Below, piece by piece: positions 57,496-64,000 of a DNA stretch of 64,000 nucleotides; the first letter of the stretch is position 1; every line of letters begins with the position of its first letter. The position numbers were made by a program, and so were the translations under genes. The notes below the pieces were generated by a model. It was not told where the DNA came from. It searched no databases and saw only the letters and a program-made list of their open reading frames with translations. Origin of the DNA: Selaginella moellendorffii (lineage: Eukaryota > Streptophyta > Lycopodiopsida > Selaginellales > Selaginellaceae). The stretch spans positions 523,889 to 587,888 of the forward strand of contig NW_003314328.1 in NCBI RefSeq assembly GCF_000143415.4, read 5' to 3'.

Positions 57496-58635
57496 TGTCG
57501 CGAATGTGACTTCGGGTATCAAAAGTTACCTGTTAGCTAGTTCTTTCGGATATTCTTTCCTTATTGCCACGATGGCAGGAGGTTGGTATTGCTGGACCCG
57601 TTATCAATCTCCGCCTAAGCTAGTTGAGAAACTGGCCAATGACCATGCACTTAAATTGGATAAACATAAGGTAGGAACCTTATATGTTTCTTGCTGAGCA
57701 TACTCGGCTTGGTTTGAGAAACTTGTGTCATTAACTTGCACTTGCTAGTATCAAGAACCCCCATGATATTAAGATTGGTCCCTCAATATCACTACATGAT
57801 AGTTTATTGTGTTTGCCAAACACTCTTGCTATCATGCCTTTTGTGTTAGTCTCATTCAAATCCCAAATACTATTTATGGAAAGTATCCAAATTTGCTCAT
57901 TTGACATATCTACAGAATGTAGAGATTGTCTTGAACACAATGGTGTTCATCCCGTATCCAAATTTGCAATCTAGGGACATTCTATATTTAGTAAGTTTCA
58001 AGCTTGTCCTAGAGACTAACTCTTGGTACTAAGGGAGGCTTGGGGTGAAAGCCCAAAGCATGTATTCCTCAAGGGAGGGGGGGTTGGGGGATTCCAAATG
58101 TATAGTAGGGATAATGGGTAGGTCGGGCATGGCTGATTAACCTGAGGCATAGTTTAGCTTCCACTTGTGTGCCTATCCTTGTTCTACGTTCGGCTTGAGT
58201 CTAAGCCCAAGCTCCACACCATGCTAGCTGGTGGAGTACCTATATCCTTACATTAGGCCATTGGTATGCCAAAATAGTGCCAGACTCCGTTTGGCTCCGT
58301 TTTGTGTGCTAGTCTAGCATTGGGATGTTGAATGCTCTAAGATTGTTCCAAGTCACTCCGTGCTCCTGTCCCTTTGCTCCTTAGGCTATATGTTCGAGAG
58401 TTGCTCTATGGTCTGGTTCTATCACTTCTTGGCTCCATGTTTAGGAGTTTTGGCATTTTTCCTTCATTCAGTGGCCCAAGGCCCTAAAACTCAGGTTCCG
58501 CACCACTGTCCTTTGGACACGTGGCATGTGGCATGTGGCATGTGATATGTGGCACATGAAGGGTTTAAGTTCCGCTTCATGGTTATCCTATAGTAATTCA
58601 CTATAAGATAAAGGGTGAAAACTATATACATTATA
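57496..58635 (+). repeat. 3' LTR of element C (1140 bp)
   Basis: Starts TGTCGCGAATGTGACTTC after the purine tract. It aligns over its whole length with the solo LTR at 27746-28871. The last bases, TATATACATTATA, differ from GTGCGCTACA-type ends almost only by C-to-T and G-to-A changes, so the end has probably decayed by deamination. Confidence 0.75.
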
Positions 58636-60400
58636 TAATATATCCAAATTTCATCCCATGATCACATGTATTACACTTCAGAGATATCAATGTCCTCATT
58701 GACTATTGACTAACAACCCCTATTAAGCCAAGGGGATTCAACACCTTCATTTCCACATTGAATTTACTAATCCTTCTATTGTGTAAATAAGTTATTTCAT
58801 ACGAAACAACTAATCATTCACTGTATCATAATCTTATAGTGGATACCTTCATCTGTGGATGCTCCACAAGAGGAAGGATATATGTATAGATGCGTAATAC
58901 GTACGATTTAAAATTTAGGAGTAAGAATATACCTTACTCAAGGGTATATTATATTTTAAGTAGCCATTAATCAATGGGAATCAAACTTGTGCCATTTGTT
59001 CCGATACCACATATAGCATACCCTATCTCTCTCCTTTTAACCTAATTGAAAAAGAGGTAATTGCTTGATGAAAGAGCCTTTAATAGTTATTTTATATCTA
59101 TTTATCCCTCAAAGTTCTAAGAATCCACAATGATAGTATATTCAAATCTCATCCCATGATCACATGCATTACAACTAACTCCCTAAGCCACCAAAGTACC
59201 TAGCACTTTGGCAATTTGGGGGGTTAAGGTTATTTGAATAACTATAACTAGTTTCAGTTATTAGAGATATGATATTATTTTTTCCAAATTATCTAGAAAG
59301 GATGTATTGTCATTAATATTTTTTACATATTTTGGAATTATTACAAGAACTTTAAAGAGTATACATAAGGCATATTGAAATATTTTATATTATATTAATC
59401 TATGAATGGATGAATCCTCATCCTTAAATTTATTTTATATTGTATTAGATCCTAAACAATAGGCTTATGCTTTTAATGTCATTGAGTAATATTCACAATT
59501 ATGGATAAAACTTGACTCATACTGAGAATTAAATTTGTCATTGAAGGATTATCATTACTAACATCATTATTGACTATCAAATTTAACATGCTGAAAAACC
59601 CTTCTTTGGATCTATGTGAATCCATGCATCAGACATCGTAATAGATAACAATAATGTTAAAATTGTCACACTTGCTCAAGTTAGATATGCTGTAGGATTT
59701 AAATTTATTTTATACATTGCTGATATTTTTCTTATTGCTCTCCTTAAATTTCAATTTATATTTCATTAGTAGTATAAAGAGAAATAGAGAATCTCAGATG
59801 AAGAGGTTTCTTCTTTTTTTAGATTACCATCTCTTTCATTCTCTTAAAGTATTGTTTCCAAAAGTTTTTATATCGTCATTTTGATCTTCATCTTGGCTTT
59901 ATTTCATTAAAGGTTGTGATTCATAATGACACTGATATAGTTGCATGCTTGGAGTTTCTTTTTTCAAGTGTGAGTGAGGGTAGACAATAATGGGATTTGC
60001 AAAATTCCAAATCAAAGGAAATTTGAGTTTTTGAATCTCTAGTCAAAGTGTTATAATGCACTTTAGCCAAAGTGAATGTGAAGCAAGAGTCAATTATCAT
60101 CATTTCCTCCTCTTTTAGTTCAAGAAAAGAAGTCATGCTAGTGCGAGCACTGAATTCACCAACTCCATCTTTATCATTATTCAAATCTATTAATAATACT
60201 TTTCAATTTTTATGCCTTTTAGTCAACATGTGCTTGTTTTTGTATAGGCTTGTGAGCAAGCTTCCATCCTTCTACAATGGCAACATTTTCTTCAAGCTAC
60301 CACCTCTTGTTAACAATATAGATTCCAACAAAAGGGGATGGAAACCAAGTAAGATGTTCATAATTGGTGTAAAATCAAGACCACACATTTTTAACATTTT
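58636..60400. other. AT-rich repeat DNA, no gene
   Basis: Contains two copies of a run 'catcccatgatcacatg' (about 58654 and 59150). The part 59040-59180 resembles 27080-27200 in reverse complement. The 112-residue open frame at 60072-60410 has the composition of AT-rich DNA and is not supported. Confidence 0.4.
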
Positions 60401-60414
60401 GAACATATAATATC

Positions 60415-60600
60415 TATAGTTCATTGTGGTAGGCAATTAGATTGTGTGGATGAAGCATGCAATTGAGATCATTGTAGAAATTCAATATTTTTCGATAGAT
60501 TTGCAATCAATCCTCCTGCCTATGATACCATTGCTGTTGAATTCAAGTGTCAATTTTGCAAAAGTATTCCTCTATATCATGCCATTTGTGAGGCCAGGAT
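60415..60600 (+). pseudogene. Cys-rich protein remnant interrupted by element D
   Basis: The plus strand reads 'HCGRQLDCVDEACN', stop, 'DHCRNSIFFDRFAINPPAYD', then 'KCQFCKSIPLYHAICEARI' up to the LTR border at 60601. The regular Cys and His spacing suggests a former zinc-binding domain. The continuation beyond element D is outside the window. Family not recognised. Confidence 0.35.
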
Positions 60601-61125
60601 TGTAGTGGACATGATTTTCACCTTTTATCTTATAGTGATTTACTAAAGAACAACCACGAAGCAGAACCTAAACCCTCCATGTGCCATGTGTTATATGCCA
60701 CATGTCTAAGAACAGTGGGGGCTTAAACCTAAGCCGGATGTAGAACAAGGACAAGCATGCAAGCGAAAGCTAGACTATGGCTTGGGTTGGTTAGCAATGC
60801 CCAACCTACCCACTATCTCTACTACACATTTGGAACCCTCTACAACCTGCATGCTTTGGGCTTTCACCCTTAGTCACCCTTAGTACCAAGAGTTAGTCTC
60901 TAAGACTAACTCAAAACTTACTAAATATGGAATGGCATTAGATTGCGAATTTGAACACCACTATTGTGTTTAGAACAATCTTTACATTCTGTAAATATGC
61001 CAAATTAACAAATCTAGACACTTTCTATAAATAGCAATTATCCTATTATTATAGTAGTAAGAAAAGAATATCCAAAAGTGCTAAGCGACAGGTAATTTTC
61101 AATACTCGCAGTCACATTCGCAACA
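60601..61125 (-). repeat. 3' LTR of element D (525 bp, internally deleted)
   Basis: Minus strand TGTTGCGAATGTGACTGCG...CCACTACA. It matches the ends and several interior parts of the 1.1 kb LTRs but is half as long. Confidence 0.75.
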
Positions 61126-61129
61126 CTCT

Positions 61130-61300
61130 CCCCCCTTAGGGAAGATCCACATCTTTGTTGATGCATACTTTAGTGTAGAACACCTCTAAGGAAATAAGTC
61201 CAGAAAAAGTTTACCCCCCTTAGGGAAGATCCACATCTTTGTTGATGCATACTTTAGTGTAGAACACCTCTAAGGAAACAAGTCCAGAAAAAGTTCACGG
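61130..61300. repeat. Tandem duplication of about 85 bp next to the element D PPT
   Basis: 'ccttagggaagatccacatc' through 'gtccagaaaaagtt' occurs twice in a row (about 61130-61214 and 61215-61300) with two or three differences. The purine tract itself is duplicated. Confidence 0.9.
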
Positions 61301-64000
61301 TATTCACACTTGGTAAAAAATGCACCAACTTAAATGCGTTAAGGTAACCTTTCTATCTAATGCAAATGCACTACCAACTCAGACATATTTCAGCTGTCAC
61401 CGACAAGGAAATGACTAATGGAGTTAACTACCCTTGCTGCTCTGGTTGTCACCCAGCTTACAAAATACTAATATGCCTCTACTCACAGGTGATATAGAGA
61501 GAAAAGCCAGAGGCCCTAACCTTTATGAGCAACCAAACTAAACTCATTGGTAAGGTTTAGATAGATTACTATAAATAGGAAATTAAAGTTATTTATACAA
61601 TGACACCCTTTTAAATGAAATAAGGAACATCAACAAAGAAGTAGGTGATATGACTAGTTGATAGTAGTTATGCTATAACTAGAGATTTCACCATGCACAC
61701 GAAATGCTGAAACTAGTCCATTTAATTATTAGTGAATAAATTTTAGATTAGAACACAGAAGTATTCTAAGTAAGTTATCATCTGATAAACCAATATTAGA
61801 GTACAGAACCATCAAAATCATCATAATTGTAAAATATAAAATTCACCAGCCGACAAAATTCAATAGCAAATGTATCATCAATACCACTCGATGATAAAAC
61901 TTAACTATTAAAGATTGAAGACAACATGCTAAAGAACTTTTGAAAAACAACTAAAAGAACACAAAGTATTATTGACAGATAGGCAAAATGCTCGCAAATG
62001 TATTACCCAAAAGAAATAACATCCAAATTTATTACAACCAACCTTAGCAATAATTAATATAACAGAATGAATGTTGCACACTTGTTCATACCAACTATCA
62101 CATTAGCTAATTTGAATAAATCTCAGTTAACAATACCAAAGAACCAGAGTTGCTCATGCAACGTTAGCAATATCCTATTGATATCTTAAACCTAAAAGAC
62201 CAATCCAGACCAAATCACAAAGAACATATCGTAATGCAAAAAGTCATAAGTCATCAAAGAGAATAACTAATTATCATGAAAGACCATCAATCATCCCATC
62301 AATATAGATGCATAATCATTGTCAAAGAAAAAATATATTATTCCGAAGAATGGAAAATTATTCTATATCAACAATAATCTAGCAAAACCTTTAACAAGGA
62401 TAATTAATTATCCTAAATGACAATCAATCATCACTAATGATTATTACATGCAAAAATTAACTTCAATAATGAAACTAATGAGCTAAACTACCTTCCCTAA
62501 CAATTTTTAACAAATGGAACAATATGTATGAAACTCAAGAAATAAAAAACTCGAAGAATCTTAGAGCCAAGTTTTGCATGAACTAACTTTAATACTAAAG
62601 AAGAAATTATGGTACAACCCACAACATTCTTCTTAATATATCCATAAGCTAAATTTCATAATGCAAATTTAATAAAGAGTATGTCGACATCAATCCAAAA
62701 GTTAAACATAATAAAGCTATGCTCAATAAGTGATTACCAAAAAATCCTCCATAAATCCATCTTCTATAGCAATAAGCTTATTAATACATCTAACCAACAA
62801 CTCTAAGCATGTCTTAAAGAGGCTAGCTATGCATGAAGAGTACTTAGTCATAACTAAAATGAAGACCATGAGATGGACTCATATTGGTACACAACTTCCT
62901 CATAGACAAAACTATAATACAGGTACTAACATCTTAACTACAAACAATTAAGTTGGACATCATTATCCTCAACCAAGGGGAAAAGCTAAACCAAATCAGG
63001 ATTAGTGAGAATTTATTACTCTTATAGAGTTTAATGAAATGCAAAATGCAACCTACCACTTAGCATAACACTATAAAAAAGAGGTACAAAGGTCACCTTT
63101 CTAGAAAAGTGTAACAATTACTTTACTAAACCAACTTTAAACTTTATATAACTTAATTGTCTTAGCCTCAAAAGTCAGCATCCTTTTTGGGTCGCATCAT
63201 ATAAATTATATATTAAGGTTTAAGCTAACCAAAGTTAAGTCCAACTCTTTCATTAGTTTATAATGGCTTACAAAAACAAAAAAAAATTCAAGCAAAATGA
63301 TCAATAGATTAGCTATTAGAAAAGTGTAAGAAAATTTATGGAAAAATTTTCCATCCTAAAGAAAGAATGACTCTCAGTCTAAAAATATAAACTTTCAAGA
63401 CTCAACCAACTTCCTTCTACCAACAACTTCACATACATTCACTATAATATTAATTCTCATGACCTAATAGTATGATTAAACATCGAACATCATACCCATA
63501 TATTCAACATTCAACATTGACATCTGCAAAATATAAATGAATACCCAAGACTCGATCATGAAGACCATATATTCATATATCTATATTGCATTAACACTTT
63601 TTTTTAATCATCTTCAAGATCCAATATAAAGCCAAAACACTAACAAAAAAAATAACATAAAAAATCAAGGTCTAAGGAAAATTCTTTATCATTCAAAACA
63701 ACAATGCCACTTTCACTAACACAAGTGCTAGTAATGTCAATGCCTTAACTTCACATTTTCACTATCTAATAATCTACTTCAAGTGCTAATGAATAAATCA
63801 ACAATCCAACCCTTTTCAAAACCTAATGGGCAAATTTTTAAGGAGCAAGATACCAACTTAAGCTTAACATAATGGATTATCATTGAGAACTTAGTCAAAT
63901 CTACTATGTGCAAGTACACTAGCTTCACTGTCAACCACTTTTAAGGTTAATCATCATTTGACCAAGTAACTTCGTAAACCCATTACTCACTATCCCATGG

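Larger units (their letters stand above)
60601..64000 (-). mobile_element. Element D: inverted second member of the element C family
   Basis: On the minus strand the 3' LTR is 61125-60601, preceded by the purine tract (reverse complement of 61126-61141) and the internal region, which runs off the window. The internal part to about 63340 matches element C in reverse; beyond that it extends further 5' than the truncated C. No coding motif seen. Confidence 0.65.

Noticed and set aside
57506-57697. 63-codon frame at the start of the element C LTR
   Set aside because: Starts at GTG, lies inside an LTR, and is not kept in the related LTRs at 27746 and 61125.
60072-60410. 112-residue open frame
   Set aside because: AT-rich composition, no motif, and the more convincing coding trace starts after it in another frame.

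Overview
The window looks like nuclear DNA of a vascular land plant, most likely a lycophyte of the Selaginella type. The grounds are two intact plant class-II cytochrome P450 genes, a LIN/CERBERUS-like gene family, spliceosomal introns of only about 40-60 bp (52 and 53 bp in the P450s), Ty3/gypsy and non-autonomous LTR retrotransposons with initiator-Met tRNA primer sites, and AT-rich intergenic DNA. The species call is inference. There are 164 unknown bases (28422-28585).

Layout. 1-1290 is the 3' end of a decayed Ty3/gypsy element. 1533-3000 (-) is a truncated LIN-like gene and 3105-4659 (-) is an intact P450. About 2880-9770 is a segment that recurs in direct orientation at about 20905-28985 with a second intact P450 (21143-22686, -). 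Both copies also carry kinase-like and integrase-like gene remnants. Between them lie a decayed Ty3/gypsy element (9804-14240, -), a direct repeat pair (14230-15262 and 19727-20848), and the left arm of a ~4 kb inverted repeat (15263-19300). The right arm is 30265-34370. Each arm holds a copy of an unrecognised multi-exon gene, and each copy has its own lesions. The right arm is followed by a frameshifted LIN-like copy (34372-35560).

From 36108 on, the window is a nest of LTR elements. A Ty3/gypsy element (36108-46505) is split by a 7.7 kb LTR element on the minus strand (LARD A, 38047-45754, TSD ATTGT). A second LTR family (element C, 46506-58635) is split by a related 7.8 kb plus-strand element (LARD B, 49101-56888, TSD TTTAA). 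A second member of the C family lies inverted at 60601-64000, and a solo LTR of it lies at 27746-28871 (TSD TTTAG). The unoccupied version of that site survives in the paralogous segment near 9585.

Only the two P450 genes look functional. The most unusual feature is the pair of large, apparently non-coding LARD-type elements. Their internal domains are packed with short perfect inverted repeats, some supported by compensatory changes between internal repeat modules, and include tandem tRNA T-arm/B-box-like hairpins. Their LTRs carry long CpG-rich hexamer-type arrays that stay open in several frames and could be misread as genes.
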